Positions 46,919-56,600 of a DNA stretch of 64,000 nt are shown piece by piece. The position numbers and the translations under genes are program-made. Origin of the DNA: Clostridium sp. (GTDB lineage Bacteria; Bacillota; Clostridia; Clostridiales; Clostridiaceae). Position 1 is the first letter of the stretch. The number at the start of each line of letters is the position of its first letter. Location: the NCBI RefSeq assembly GCF_017888565.1, contig NZ_JAGHFX010000049.1:1-64000 (forward strand), read 5' to 3'. Under the pieces are notes generated by a model. The model did no database searches and was not told where the DNA came from. It worked only from the letters and a program-made list of their open reading frames with translations.

Positions 46919-47602
46919 TTACCTCATCATATATCCAACACCAAAGACTGTTTCAATTACTGATGGTTGTCCATTCGTATCAAGTTTGCTTCTAATCCTT
47001 CTTATATGAATATCTATAGTTCTTATGTCACCATCATAAGAAAGCTCCCAAATATTATCTATAAGTTGTTCTCTAGAAAAAACTTTATTTCTGTTTTGAA
47101 CAAAGAATTCAAGAAGCTCATATTCTTTCGGTTTCAATTGAATAACTTCATCATTTTTTAAAACAGTTCTGTTATTAAAATTAATCTTTATATTTGAATT
47201 TATCTTAATGAAATTTTTATTATCTTTAGAAGAAGACTTTTCAATACGTCTAAATACAGCCTTTATTCTGCTTGTAACTTCTTTTATATGGAATGGTTTA
47301 GTAATATAATCATCAGCTCCAAGTTCAAGGCCAAGAACTTTATCAAATACATCATTTTTAGCAGTAAGAATTATAATAGGAATAGTATATTTAGAGTTTA
47401 TATCTTTACAAAAGTCAAAACCACTTCCATCAGGCAAGTTTAAATCTAATAAAATTAAATCTGGTAAAGTGGTATTTAAAAAATCATTAGCCTCTTTTAG
47501 AGAAAAAACACTATGAGGTAAATAGCTTTCAGCTTTCAAAGTATGGAATAGTATATCATTTATAGATTTATCATCTTCAATAATAAGCACTTGAGCATTC
47601 AT
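46919..47602 (-). CDS. OmpR/PhoB-family response regulator
   Basis: This 227-residue regulator has a receiver domain with acidic pocket IIEDDKS, phosphoacceptor Asp53 in LILLDLNLPDG, and Lys in TKPFHIKE. A C-terminal winged helix follows (VIQLKPKEYELLEFFVQNRNKVFSREQLIDNIW, then RTIDIHIRRIRSKL). GGAGAAT lies before the ATG. It forms an operon with the kinase gene. Candidate targets include the two lipoprotein genes upstream on the same strand; this is inference from proximity only. Confidence 0.94.
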   Translation of the reverse strand: MNAQVLIIEDDKSINDILFHTLKAESYLPHSVFSLKEANDFLNTTLPDLILLDLNLPDGSGFDFCKDINSKYTIPIIILTAKNDVFDKVLGLELGADDYITKPFHIKEVTSRIKAVFRRIEKSSSKDNKNFIKINSNIKINFNNRTVLKNDEVIQLKPKEYELLEFFVQNRNKVFSREQLIDNIWELSYDGDIRTIDIHIRRIRSKLDTNGQPSVIETVFGVGYMMR

Positions 47603-47690
47603 TACATATTCTCCTTAATATGGATATTATAATTTAATTATATTAAATATATTTTAAATAATAAATAGAAGTATAAAACTATTAGTTGTA

Positions 47691-47860
47691 AATTGCGAAG
47701 CAATTTATTAATGAAAGAATGAAAGAATTAAGGGTGTTTTGCTACGCAAAACTTAAACTATAGGTGCCAAGCACTTTCTATTCAAAAATCCTGTAAGGTT
47801 TTTACCTTAATTTTTCATTCCTTCATTTTTTCATTTTTTAATTATTTTGCTTCGCAAAAT
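47691..47860. repeat. Inverted-repeat, hairpin-rich intergenic element
   Basis: The left arm (47691-47732) contains AATTGC-GAA-GCAATT then aatgaaagaatgaaagaattaag. The right arm (47806-47860) is its rough complement, ending ATTTTGC-TTC-GCAAAAT. The centre holds a third hairpin GTTTTGC-TAC-GCAAAAC (47736-47752). The element abuts the stop codon of the lipoprotein gene. It looks like a MITE or REP-type unit. Confidence 0.6.
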
Positions 47861-47864
47861 ATAA

Positions 47865-48944
47865 CTAAGGTGTATATTGTCTGTAGATTGAGTAAGCAAC
47901 TCCATTTTTTAGTTCTATCCAACATAGGGTTTCTCTATGAGTTATAGGTTTTCCATCACTTATATCTAAATCTCCTATATCCATAGGATTTCTTAAATCA
48001 ATATAATTTATAAAATCATTAAATGAAGCTTTTTCATTTATAGAAGAATTTTCTGGTGGAGGCACATTATATCCTAAAGCTAGAAAATCGTGATTTAATA
48101 ATTGGAAGCTGCAATTACTTGATATCTCATAGGTGGTTAATTTACTATTATTATTTCTTATATAATAACCATCTGGAACATAAGGCTCTCCATTTTCTTG
48201 ATAAGCAATTTTTTCGTTATCTTTTAATGCTTCTCTTAAAGCAATTTCATTTCCAAAGTAAAATTCAACTAAGTCAACATCTATATAGGTTTTTCCATCA
48301 ATAGTATAGATATTATTGATACATCCAATTTGTTTATCATAAACATTTTCTAAAACTGTTAAAGTAAATTCTACTTGTCTTCCATACTCTTCGTTAATAC
48401 CATAATAAGTGAAAGTGCCAGCAGTAGTAGTATCAACATTTGATACGTTCCATGTTAAAGGAAGTAAAAGTGAAATTCCATTTATATCAGTAGTTACACT
48501 TCCAGGAAGATTATATTCTGACTCTTGGTAAACAGAATCTGTAAGCTTAATTATTTCAAATTTAGATGATATTTCTTTAGCTATTGTTTTCATGTTTTCA
48601 GTATCAACATTATTAGCTAAAGCAGATTTTATTATAAAGTAAGCATCATCAAGTTTATTTGAATCAATATAAATATCTTTAATTTCTAAATATAAATCTT
48701 TATTAGATTTATCTAAAGAAATTGCTTTATTAAAATAAGCTTTTGCTTCATCATATTTATTATCAGCAAGAAGTTTTTTAGCATTAGTAATAGCTTCATC
48801 AACTTCATTTTCTTCTACTAAAATTTCACTTTGAGTATCATTAGAAACTGTTACCTTTTTTGTTGTGTCTGTACAAGAAAAGAGTGAAGTGCTTAGCATT
48901 AAAAAAATTGGGATAATAGCTAGTTTTATAAATCTTTTATTCAC
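47865..48944 (-). CDS. TPR lipoprotein with a Big_4-like domain (paralogue 1)
   Basis: This 359-residue protein has the lipobox STSLFSC after MNKRFIKLAIIPIFLM. A TPR-like helix pair (~45-110: YDEAKAYFNKAISLDKSNKDLYLEIKDIY) follows. A Big_4-like bacterial Ig fold (~145-205) reads YNLPGSVTTDINGISLLLPLTWN, then TTAGTFTYYG. The C-terminal domain has NNIYTIDGKTYIDVDLVEF and GYYIRNNNSKLTTYEIS; I know no function for it. The start is GTG, with AAGGAGA 7 bases upstream. It is a close paralogue of the next gene, presumably by tandem duplication. Confidence 0.8.
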   Translation of the reverse strand: MNKRFIKLAIIPIFLMLSTSLFSCTDTTKKVTVSNDTQSEILVEENEVDEAITNAKKLLADNKYDEAKAYFNKAISLDKSNKDLYLEIKDIYIDSNKLDDAYFIIKSALANNVDTENMKTIAKEISSKFEIIKLTDSVYQESEYNLPGSVTTDINGISLLLPLTWNVSNVDTTTAGTFTYYGINEEYGRQVEFTLTVLENVYDKQIGCINNIYTIDGKTYIDVDLVEFYFGNEIALREALKDNEKIAYQENGEPYVPDGYYIRNNNSKLTTYEISSNCSFQLLNHDFLALGYNVPPPENSSINEKASFNDFINYIDLRNPMDIGDLDISDGKPITHRETLCWIELKNGVAYSIYRQYTP

Positions 48945-48965
48945 TGTAAAGTCTCCTTTTTAAAT

Positions 48966-50036
48966 TTATAAATATTTTCTAGATATAGAGTATACATTGT
49001 TATTTTTGCTTTCAATCCAACATAAAGTTGTTCTATGAGTTGTTATTTTCTCACCCAATTTTTGATTATTATCTAGGTACATCTTATTCATCATATCAAT
49101 ATAATTTTTGAAGGTTTCATAAGGAACTGTATTGAGTTCAGGAAGCTTTGACTCACTGTCATAACCCAAGGCAAATAAATCGATAAAATATAGCTGGAAT
49201 ATACAATCTTTTGAAACTTCGTAAGTAGTTATAGTGCTATTATTATTTCTTATATAATAACCAAATGGAAGAAAGTATTCTCCTTTTTCTTCATCATATG
49301 CTGCCATATTATCTTTTTTAGATTCAGTCAAAGATTCGTCCAAACCTTCATATAATTCAACTAAATCAACATCGATATAAGTCTTTCCATCAATAGTATA
49401 TATATTATTAATAGACCCAATTTGCTTATCATAAACATTTTCCATAACTGTAATTTCCATATTTACTTTTCTACCATAATCCTCATTAAAGCCTTCATAA
49501 ATAAATGTCCCTGCAGTTGATGAATCAACTACTTGATTATCCCAAGTTACAGGAAGCGATATAGATTCACCTGAAATTACAGCTTTGACTTCATTTGGTA
49601 AGGTATAACTAGTATCTTGATATATGGATAGGTTCATGTTAATAGATTCAAATTTAGATGAAATATCCTTTAAAATTAATTTCATATTTTCAATATCTAT
49701 ATTATTTGTTAAAGCTGTTTTTATAATGAAATAGGCATCATCAAATCTATTAAAAGACAAATATATGTCCTTAATTTTTAAATAAATATCTTTATTACTT
49801 TTGTCTAATGATAAGGCCTTATTAAAGTATTCCTTAGCTTCATTAAAATTATTTTCAGTAAGATATTTCTCACCAGTTTTTATTGCCTCATTTATTTCAT
49901 TTTCTTCAGAAGAAATTTCATTTTTAGTATCTTCCGAGATAGTTATTTTCTTTGAAGTGTTTTGGCAAGATACAAATGTTGATGATACAGTAATAATGGA
50001 TATAATAATTATCTTTGAAAAAAGTTTTTTATTCAT
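48966..50036 (-). CDS. TPR lipoprotein with a Big_4-like domain (paralogue 2)
   Basis: This 356-residue protein has lipobox SSTFVSC after MNKKLFSKIIIISIITV and the same order of domains as its neighbour: TPR-like helices (NFNEAKEYFNKALSLDKSNK), Big_4-like fold (LPNEVKAVISGESISLPVTWD...SSTAGTFIYEG) and the unknown C-terminal domain (IYTIDGKTYIDVDLVELYEG). The two differ most in the signal and the C-terminal third. GGAGGTT lies before the ATG. The pair is probably co-transcribed toward the two-component genes. A surface sensing or anchoring role is possible; this is inference. Confidence 0.8.
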   Translation of the reverse strand: MNKKLFSKIIIISIITVSSTFVSCQNTSKKITISEDTKNEISSEENEINEAIKTGEKYLTENNFNEAKEYFNKALSLDKSNKDIYLKIKDIYLSFNRFDDAYFIIKTALTNNIDIENMKLILKDISSKFESINMNLSIYQDTSYTLPNEVKAVISGESISLPVTWDNQVVDSSTAGTFIYEGFNEDYGRKVNMEITVMENVYDKQIGSINNIYTIDGKTYIDVDLVELYEGLDESLTESKKDNMAAYDEEKGEYFLPFGYYIRNNNSTITTYEVSKDCIFQLYFIDLFALGYDSESKLPELNTVPYETFKNYIDMMNKMYLDNNQKLGEKITTHRTTLCWIESKNNNVYSISRKYL

Positions 50037-50064
50037 TTTTAACCTCCAGTTAAATTCTATATTT

Positions 50065-50247
50065 ATATCATATAAGGAAGAAATTTCTAAAGATTATATA
50101 GTTATTTCTAAAATATTTCCAAATGAAAATTATTTTGATAATAGAGTTTCTAAAGTTATATATGCTAAGGTGTTAGATAAAGTATTCGACATTATAAATA
50201 ATATAGATGTATATGAGGTGAAGATATGCCAGGAGTTTTTAATGTAG
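50065..50247 (+). pseudogene. 5'-truncated remnant of a small gene upstream of ylqG
   Basis: An open frame with coding-like composition reads ISYKEEISKDYIVISKIFPN... and ends CQEFLM-stop at 50247, inside the start of the FliK-like gene. It has no ATG, GTG or TTG before YKEE, and the frame enters the promoter side of the divergent lipoprotein gene. The gene's 5' end seems to have been lost when the lipoprotein pair was inserted. Chance openness over ~60 codons in this DNA is possible but not likely. Confidence 0.4.
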
Positions 50248-52262
50248 GTAATTCATATAATACAAATAATAAAAGAATATCTAGTAAGTTAACTTTTGAT
50301 TCTGGTGAGAAGTTTTCAGGTAAAATAATTAAAAAAGATGATAAAAATGAAGTTACTATAAAGCTAATAGATGGTTGGGAATTTTCTGCACAAATAGATG
50401 GAGATGTAGAAGGATTAGAAAGTGGATTACAAAGATTTCAAGTTGAAGGCTTTATTGATGGAAAACTAAAGTTAAAAGTTATTGCTAAGAATATCAAAGG
50501 TGATGAGTTAGCTCAAGGTGAGTTTAATGATATAATTTCTAGTTCAGGGCTAGGTAAAGAGGATGTTACTTTATTAAAATCAATGTTAAAGTTTGATATT
50601 CCTCTTACTAAGGAAAATATAAGAGAAATTAAGGGATTAATTCAATTTTTAGATAAAATACAAGCAAATCCAAAGGAAATAGATGAATTTATATCTAAGT
50701 ATTTAATGGGGAAAGGAATATCTCAAAATAGCAAAGAAGGAATAAAAATTAATAATGTATTAAAAGAGTTTTTTGTAGAGTTTAAAACTTTATCTCATGA
50801 GGATATTTTATTGTTTATTGAAAATGATATGGAGTTTAATAAGGAAAATATAAAAGGATATAATAATTTATTTAAAGGAAAAGAAAATATATTAAAAGTA
50901 CTTGATAACATTTCTAATTCAATACCTGAACTTAATGAATTTTCAAAGGATAATATGATAAAAAGTAATTTAAAGCAAGGTATTGAAGGATTAGATACTA
51001 GTACTATAAGTCCTAAATCTATAGATGTAGATGGACAAAATATACAAGAACAAAGAATTACAAAAACACCACAATATATTAATGGGCAAGAGGCAAGTGT
51101 AAATAATAAATTAGCTAATGATGTTTATCAAAAAAGTGATATGGGAAATGCTAAAGTTAGTATTTTATCTATTCTTAAATCTATATCAGGACAAAGTGAA
51201 GAGTTACTTAATACATCCTTAAAAGATATAATAAGCAATAGAAGAATGGAATTCACAAGTAGTGAATTTGATAGGGTTTTCAATTTAATAAATACTATAA
51301 AACCAGAAGAATTAATAAATAAGCTTAAAGAAACTATATTTGAATTTAATGAAATTGGTGCCAAAAACATAATAGATGATTTTAGTGATTATTTAAATAA
51401 AGCTAATAATGAAACTTTAGGTGTAAAAGAGGCGTTAGATTTTAGCAAAGGACAATTAGAAAAGGTACTTTCAAGTGTTATTGGAAATGATGTAACATTA
51501 ACAGAAGAGGAATTTTTAAAATTAAAAGATGTTATTAATTTAAAGAATCAAGAAATTATAGATAGTGATACTAAACAAGGTCAAAAGGTAAATGATTTAG
51601 CAAAAGATATATTAACTAAAGATAATATTATTGGAATTAATAGTAGTAATATTGATAAAGTAAATATAAATGAAAATAATATAATAAGCAAAAATCTAAC
51701 TACAAGTATTCCTAAGAAAGAATTAGTAGAAGCTTCATTAAATAAAGTAGCTGAAGGTAATAAAGAAATAATTAAAGATTTAATATCTAATTTAAAAAGC
51801 GAATCAGTAATATCAGAGAAAATTTTAGATATTATAAAAAATAACATTAGTGATATAAAAGTATTTAATAAAATAAGCTCAGAATATTATTATGCAGATA
51901 TTCCAATTAATATAAAGGAAAGAGAATATCCTTGCAAGATAATAGTAAAGGATAATAGAAAAGAAGGTAAAAAGATAGATAGTACAAATGTTAAGATGGT
52001 AGTTACTGTTGAAACTAAGAATTTAGGTATAATAGATGGTTATATGCAAGTATTAGATAAAAAAATAAATATAGAATTAAAATGTGAAGAAAGATTTGTT
52101 AAAATAATTGATATGACAAAGATAAAGTTAGTTAATAATATAGAAAACATGGGTTTTTTAGTTAATGTGAAAGTATCTAAGAAAGAAAATGAAGTTTCCT
52201 TAACAACATGTAGAGATTTCTTCAGTTCAAATGCTGGAATATCCCTTGATAGGAGAGTATAA
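50226..52262 (+). CDS. ylqG: FliK-like protein (YlqG family)
   Basis: This 678-residue protein has an N-terminal beta domain (~1-110, SGEKFSGKIIKKDDKNEVTIKLIDGWEFSAQ) and a long helical, Asn/Lys-rich middle (~110-540). The C-terminal domain resembles the hook-length control domain of FliK: YYADIPINIKEREYPCKIIVKDN, then NLGIIDGYMQVLDKKINIELKCE. No other flagellar gene is present. In Bacillus such a gene (ylqG) is paired with ylqH, exactly as here, and is not part of the flagellar operon. GAGGTG precedes the ATG by 5 bases. The role is unknown. Confidence 0.7.
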   Translation: MPGVFNVGNSYNTNNKRISSKLTFDSGEKFSGKIIKKDDKNEVTIKLIDGWEFSAQIDGDVEGLESGLQRFQVEGFIDGKLKLKVIAKNIKGDELAQGEFNDIISSSGLGKEDVTLLKSMLKFDIPLTKENIREIKGLIQFLDKIQANPKEIDEFISKYLMGKGISQNSKEGIKINNVLKEFFVEFKTLSHEDILLFIENDMEFNKENIKGYNNLFKGKENILKVLDNISNSIPELNEFSKDNMIKSNLKQGIEGLDTSTISPKSIDVDGQNIQEQRITKTPQYINGQEASVNNKLANDVYQKSDMGNAKVSILSILKSISGQSEELLNTSLKDIISNRRMEFTSSEFDRVFNLINTIKPEELINKLKETIFEFNEIGAKNIIDDFSDYLNKANNETLGVKEALDFSKGQLEKVLSSVIGNDVTLTEEEFLKLKDVINLKNQEIIDSDTKQGQKVNDLAKDILTKDNIIGINSSNIDKVNINENNIISKNLTTSIPKKELVEASLNKVAEGNKEIIKDLISNLKSESVISEKILDIIKNNISDIKVFNKISSEYYYADIPINIKEREYPCKIIVKDNRKEGKKIDSTNVKMVVTVETKNLGIIDGYMQVLDKKINIELKCEERFVKIIDMTKIKLVNNIENMGFLVNVKVSKKENEVSLTTCRDFFSSNAGISLDRRV

Positions 52263-52284
52263 ACTAAATATCTTAGGAGGAGAA

Positions 52285-52539
52285 ATGAAATATAGAAAAA
52301 AAGCAGCAGCTTTAAAATATGAAGAAAATTTAATGGCTCCAACTGTTACTGCAAGTGGTATGGGACATATTGCAGATAAAATACTTGAAAAAGCAGAGGA
52401 AAATGACGTTCCTATAGTGTATAATAAGGAATTGACAGATCTGCTTTGTAATGTAGATATAGGTGAGTATATACCATCTGATCTTTATGAAGCGGTAGCT
52501 CATATAATTGCATATGTGACAGACTTAGATAGTTTTTAG
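52285..52539 (+). CDS. ylqH: FlhB C-terminal-like protein (YlqH family)
   Basis: This 84-residue protein resembles the cytoplasmic domain of FlhB/YscU: KKAAALKYEENLMAPTVTASGMGHIADKILEKAEENDVPIVYNKELTDLLCNVDIGEYIP. It lacks the membrane part and the NPTH autocleavage motif. In full FlhB this domain interacts with FliK to switch substrates, so the linked FliK-like gene is telling. ATG 52285 with AGGAGG upstream is used; the track's start at 52231 is inside the previous gene. It ends the two-gene operon. Confidence 0.85.
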   Translation: MKYRKKAAALKYEENLMAPTVTASGMGHIADKILEKAEENDVPIVYNKELTDLLCNVDIGEYIPSDLYEAVAHIIAYVTDLDSF

Positions 52540-52671
52540 ATGGATAAAAGTAAATAAATACTTAATATGCTTTTGAAATATGGGCTTTCATATTAGTTTA
52601 ATAAATAATATTATATAGGTAACCTAATATATAATGTTAAGAAATTTATGTCAGAAAGGTGAGTAGATTAA

Positions 52672-53358
52672 ATGGCTTTATATGCTATTTCAGATCTTCA
52701 TCTTGCTTTTACAACAGACAAACCAATGGACATATTTGGAGCAAAGTGGCTTAAGCATGATGAAAAGATAAAAGAAAATTGGATAAAAAAAATTACAGAT
52801 GAAGATACAGTGCTTATAGCTGGAGATATATCCTGGTCAATGAGATCAGATGAAAGTAAAGTTGATTTAGATTGGATAGATGCGTTACCAGGAAAGAAGA
52901 TAATTTCTAAGGGAAACCATGATTATTGGTGGGGTGGAATATCAAAGCTTAATAGAATGTATGAAAATACGAAATTTCTTCAAAATAATTTTTATACTTA
53001 CGAGGATTATGCTATTTGTGGATCTAGAGGTTGGATTTTAGAAGGTAGTGATAGATTTACTGAAAAGGATAAAAAAATATTTGATAGAGAAATTATAAGA
53101 TTAAGGCTTTCATTAGATAAGGCAAAAGAAGCAGGATATGAAAATATAGTAGTTATGATACACTATCCCCCAATGAATGAGAAAAGAGAAAGTTCAGCAT
53201 TTACTGATTTATTTAAAGAGTATGGAGTAAAAAAAGTAATATATGGACATTTACATGGACCTTCATTAGCAAATGTTCTTAATGGAGAACATGAAGGAAT
53301 TGAATATTTAATGACAGCATGTGATTTTTTAAATTTCGATCCAAAAAAAATATTATAA
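52672..53358 (+). CDS. Calcineurin-like metallophosphoesterase
   Basis: This 228-residue cytosolic enzyme has metal motifs in order: ISDLHLA, IAGDISWSM, SKGNHDYWWG, MIHYPP and IYGHLHG. It corresponds to the YkuE-like/hypothetical phosphoesterase group in clostridia that acts on phosphoesters of unknown identity. AGAAAGGTGAG lies before the ATG. It is monocistronic with a strong terminator. Confidence 0.88.
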   Translation: MALYAISDLHLAFTTDKPMDIFGAKWLKHDEKIKENWIKKITDEDTVLIAGDISWSMRSDESKVDLDWIDALPGKKIISKGNHDYWWGGISKLNRMYENTKFLQNNFYTYEDYAICGSRGWILEGSDRFTEKDKKIFDREIIRLRLSLDKAKEAGYENIVVMIHYPPMNEKRESSAFTDLFKEYGVKKVIYGHLHGPSLANVLNGEHEGIEYLMTACDFLNFDPKKIL

Positions 53359-53360
53359 AA

Positions 53361-53410
53361 AATAAACTATAAAGTATATTATTAAATTTACTTTATAGTT
53401 TATTTTTTAT
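53361..53410 (+). terminator. Terminator after the metallophosphoesterase gene
   Basis: A 16-bp stem, aataaactataaagta / tactttatagtttatt, followed by TTTTT. Confidence 0.85.
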
Positions 53411-53465
53411 ATACCCTTTTTAAAGATGAAAATTTAAGGAATTACGAAAATTGTGAAAATTAGGA

Positions 53466-53495
53466 TTGACATTATCAACCGAATTAAGGTAAAAT
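53466..53495 (+). promoter_or_regulatory. Promoter of the GH89 gene
   Basis: TTGACA, 18 bases, TAAAAT. Transcription would start near 53502, giving an 85-base leader before the terminator at 53551-53588. Confidence 0.7.
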
Positions 53496-53522
53496 TTTCT
53501 ATGTAAATGAATACAAATCAAA

Positions 53523-53556
53523 TTAGCGTGTAACTATCAGAATAGGCATTAGCTAA
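53523..53556 (+). promoter_or_regulatory. RAT-like antiterminator hairpin in the GH89 leader
   Basis: Lower stem TTAGC/GCTAA, upper stem CTAT-CAGA-ATAG, with conserved GTaAC and AGGCA elements in the internal loop. This matches the layout of ribonucleic antiterminators (RAT) bound by BglG/LicT-type proteins. Its 3' arm shares bases with the 5' arm of the following terminator, so only one can form at a time. Confidence 0.45.
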
Positions 53557-53590
53557 AAAGAGAAGACTCTCTTTTTAGCTTTTTTTTTAT
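53551..53590 (+). terminator. Leader terminator upstream of the GH89 start
   Basis: A 12-bp perfect stem, agctaaaaagag / ctctttttagct, followed by eight T. It lies between the GH89 promoter and its ATG, so transcription would stop unless antitermination occurs. Confidence 0.88.
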
Positions 53591-53651
53591 TACTTTAAGA
53601 TTTGTATATTCGTTTAAAAAATAATTTAAACCCTTAAGGAGGAAATTATTA

Positions 53652-56600
53652 ATGAAAAACGTTAAAAAGCATATAGCTAAAGCCCTAGCTATAACCATTA
53701 CTTCAAGTATGCTTACTTCTATACCATTTGAAGTACAAGCTTCTGTAGGTAATAAAATAAGTGCTGATAATATAAAGATATCAGCGAAAAGCAATACTTC
53801 TGGCCATGATGTAGAGCTTGCTGTTGATGGTGATCCAAATACTTATTGGGAATCATCAAATCATTATAGATGGGTAGAATTAGATTTAGATGGAACATAT
53901 GATTTATCAGGAATTAAGTTAGTTAATAAAACCAATGGATATTATAATTATAATATTTATGTGACAACTGATGGAGAAAATTATACAAAAGTTGCATATA
54001 AAGATAACGAAGAAAAGGCAACAGTTGAAGGTGATTTATATAATTTAAATAATGTTAAGGCATCTAAGATAAGAATAGATGTAACATTCAGTTCAGAGAA
54101 TAATGATTCAAATATAGCTGAAGTTGAACTATATGGTGAAAAAGTTTCAGATGTAAAGCCAGAAGAAAAAGCTATAAGTGTAGAGAACTTTAGTGAAACA
54201 AAATGGGCAGAAGAATATAATAAATTTGAAAATAATCAAGATTATGCATCTCAAAAGACAATAAAAGAAATGCATGATATGGTAGGAAGAGTTATTGGAG
54301 ATGAATACAAAGATAAGTTCCAATTTGAGTTAATAAGCCAAACTTCATCAGGAACAGATGTTTTTGAAGTTGAGGATGGGGCTGATGGAAAGGTAGTAGT
54401 TAGAGGAAATGATGGTGTATCACTTGCATCAGGATTCAATTATTATTTAAAAAATTATGCAAAGGTTATGTACAACCCTATAATGGGATCAAATTTAAAT
54501 ATGCCAGAAGTTTTACCTAGTGTTGGAGAAAAGGTTGTGATAGATACACCATATGAACAAAGATATTCTTTAAACTTTTGTACTTATTCATATACAATGG
54601 CATTTTGGGATTGGAATGAGTATGAAGCATTTTTAGATTGGTCAGCAATGAATGGATACAACTTAATTTTAGATATTGTTGGACAAGAGGAAGTTTTAAG
54701 AAGAACTTTAAATAAATTTGGATATTCAGATGAAGAAATAAAAGAATATATATCAGGTCCAGGTTATTTTGCATGGTTCTATATGCAAAACATGACAAGC
54801 TTTGGAGGACCATTACCAAATAGTTGGTTTGAAGATAGAACAGAGCTTGGAAGAAAAATGCATGATAGAATGCAAACTCTAGGTATAACACCAGTACTTC
54901 AAGGATATTCAGGTGGTGTTCCTTTAGATTTTACTGAGAAAAATCCAGATGCTCAAGTTATTAAACAAGGTGAGTGGTGTGGTTTCGATAGACCTGACAT
55001 GCTTAGAACCTATGTGGCAGAAGGCGAAGAGGATTACTTTGCAAAAGTTGCAGATGCATTTTATGAAGCACAAAAAGAAGTTTTTGGTGAAGTAAGCGAT
55101 TACTATGCTGTTGATCCATTTCATGAAGGTGGAAATACTGGAGGATTAGATAATGGCACAATTTATTCAACAGTTCAAAATAAAATGTTAGAGCATGACG
55201 AAGATGCAATATGGGTAATTCAGCACTGGCAAGGAAATCCGGATAATGCAAAGCTTTCAGGTCTTAATAAAGAGCACTCATTAATATTAGATCTTAATTC
55301 AGACTTAAATCCAGACTGGCAAAGGTTTGACAACCAAGATTTACCTTGGGTATGGAATATGCTTCATAACTTTGGTGGAAGAATGGGATTAGATGGGCAG
55401 CCGGAAATATTAGCGAATAATATCCCAAGTGCCTATGCAAATTCAGAAAACATGAAGGGGATAGGTATTACTCCAGAAGCAATAAATAATAGTCCAATAG
55501 TTTATGAGTTAATTGGAGATATGATTTGGACAAGAGATGCTATAGATTTTAGACAATGGACTATGGATTATATTGAAAGAAGATATGGTAAGGAAAATGC
55601 TGATATTCAAGAAGCATGGAGAATATTATTAGAAACTGCATATAAAAAGACAAATGATTACTATCAAGGAGCAGCAGAATCAGTAATAAATGCAAGACCA
55701 GATAAGCAAATCAATAGTGCTTCAACATGGGGACATAGTAAAATACCTTATGATAAGGCAGAGTTAGAAAAAGCTTTAGAACTATTTATAAATGCATATG
55801 AGGATTTAAAAGGTAGTGAAGCATTTATATATGATTTCCTAGATGTAACAAAGCAAGTTTTAGCGAACTCCGCACAAGAATATCATAAAGAAATGGTTGC
55901 TGCTTATGATAACGGAGACATAAATAACTTCAAAAAGATTTCTACTCATTTCCTAGAGTTAATAAAGCTTCAAGAAAATGTTTTATCTACTAGTCCAGAA
56001 TTCTTAGTAGGAACATGGATAGAGCAGGCTAGAACTATGCTTGAAGGTGCAGATGATTGGACTATGGATTTATTTGAATTCAATGCAAGAGCCTTAATAA
56101 CTACATGGGGGGATTATAAAAATGGTTCTTTAAAGGATTATTCAAATAGACAATGGGCTGGTTTAACTAATGATTTATATTATAAGAGATGGGAAATGTG
56201 GGTTAATAACGTAACAAATGAATTAGAAGGAAAACCTACTCAAAATATAAATTGGCATAAAGTTGAATATAAGTGGGCTAATGAAAAAACTACTGAAAAT
56301 AATAAATATGCAACAACAGGTTCAGGAGAAGATTTAGGAGCTCTTGCAAAAGAAGCTATGGATAAATTCTCTGTAACTAATATGGAAGCATTCTTAGAAG
56401 GTGGATCAAGTGCAGTAGAGAAGGCTAATATTGCACTAGGTAAAAACGTAATAATAGAAGGCGTTGAAACAGCTTCAGGATTCCCGGCATCTAATTTAAC
56501 TGATGGAACTACAGGAAGTGCGTGGATGGCATCAGAAGCTAAATGGCCTGTTACAATGACAATAGATTTAGAAGAGGAAAAGAATCTTAACGGGATAGCT

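Noticed and set aside
49801-50064. 5' part of the 148-aa plus-strand ORF across the lipoprotein start
   Set aside because: It is antisense to the second lipoprotein gene and reads as a shadow; only the portion after 50065 has its own coding look.
54517-55251. Minus-strand ORFs inside the GH89 gene
   Set aside because: They are shadows of the GH89 frame, with no ribosome sites and improbable Leu/His-rich composition.
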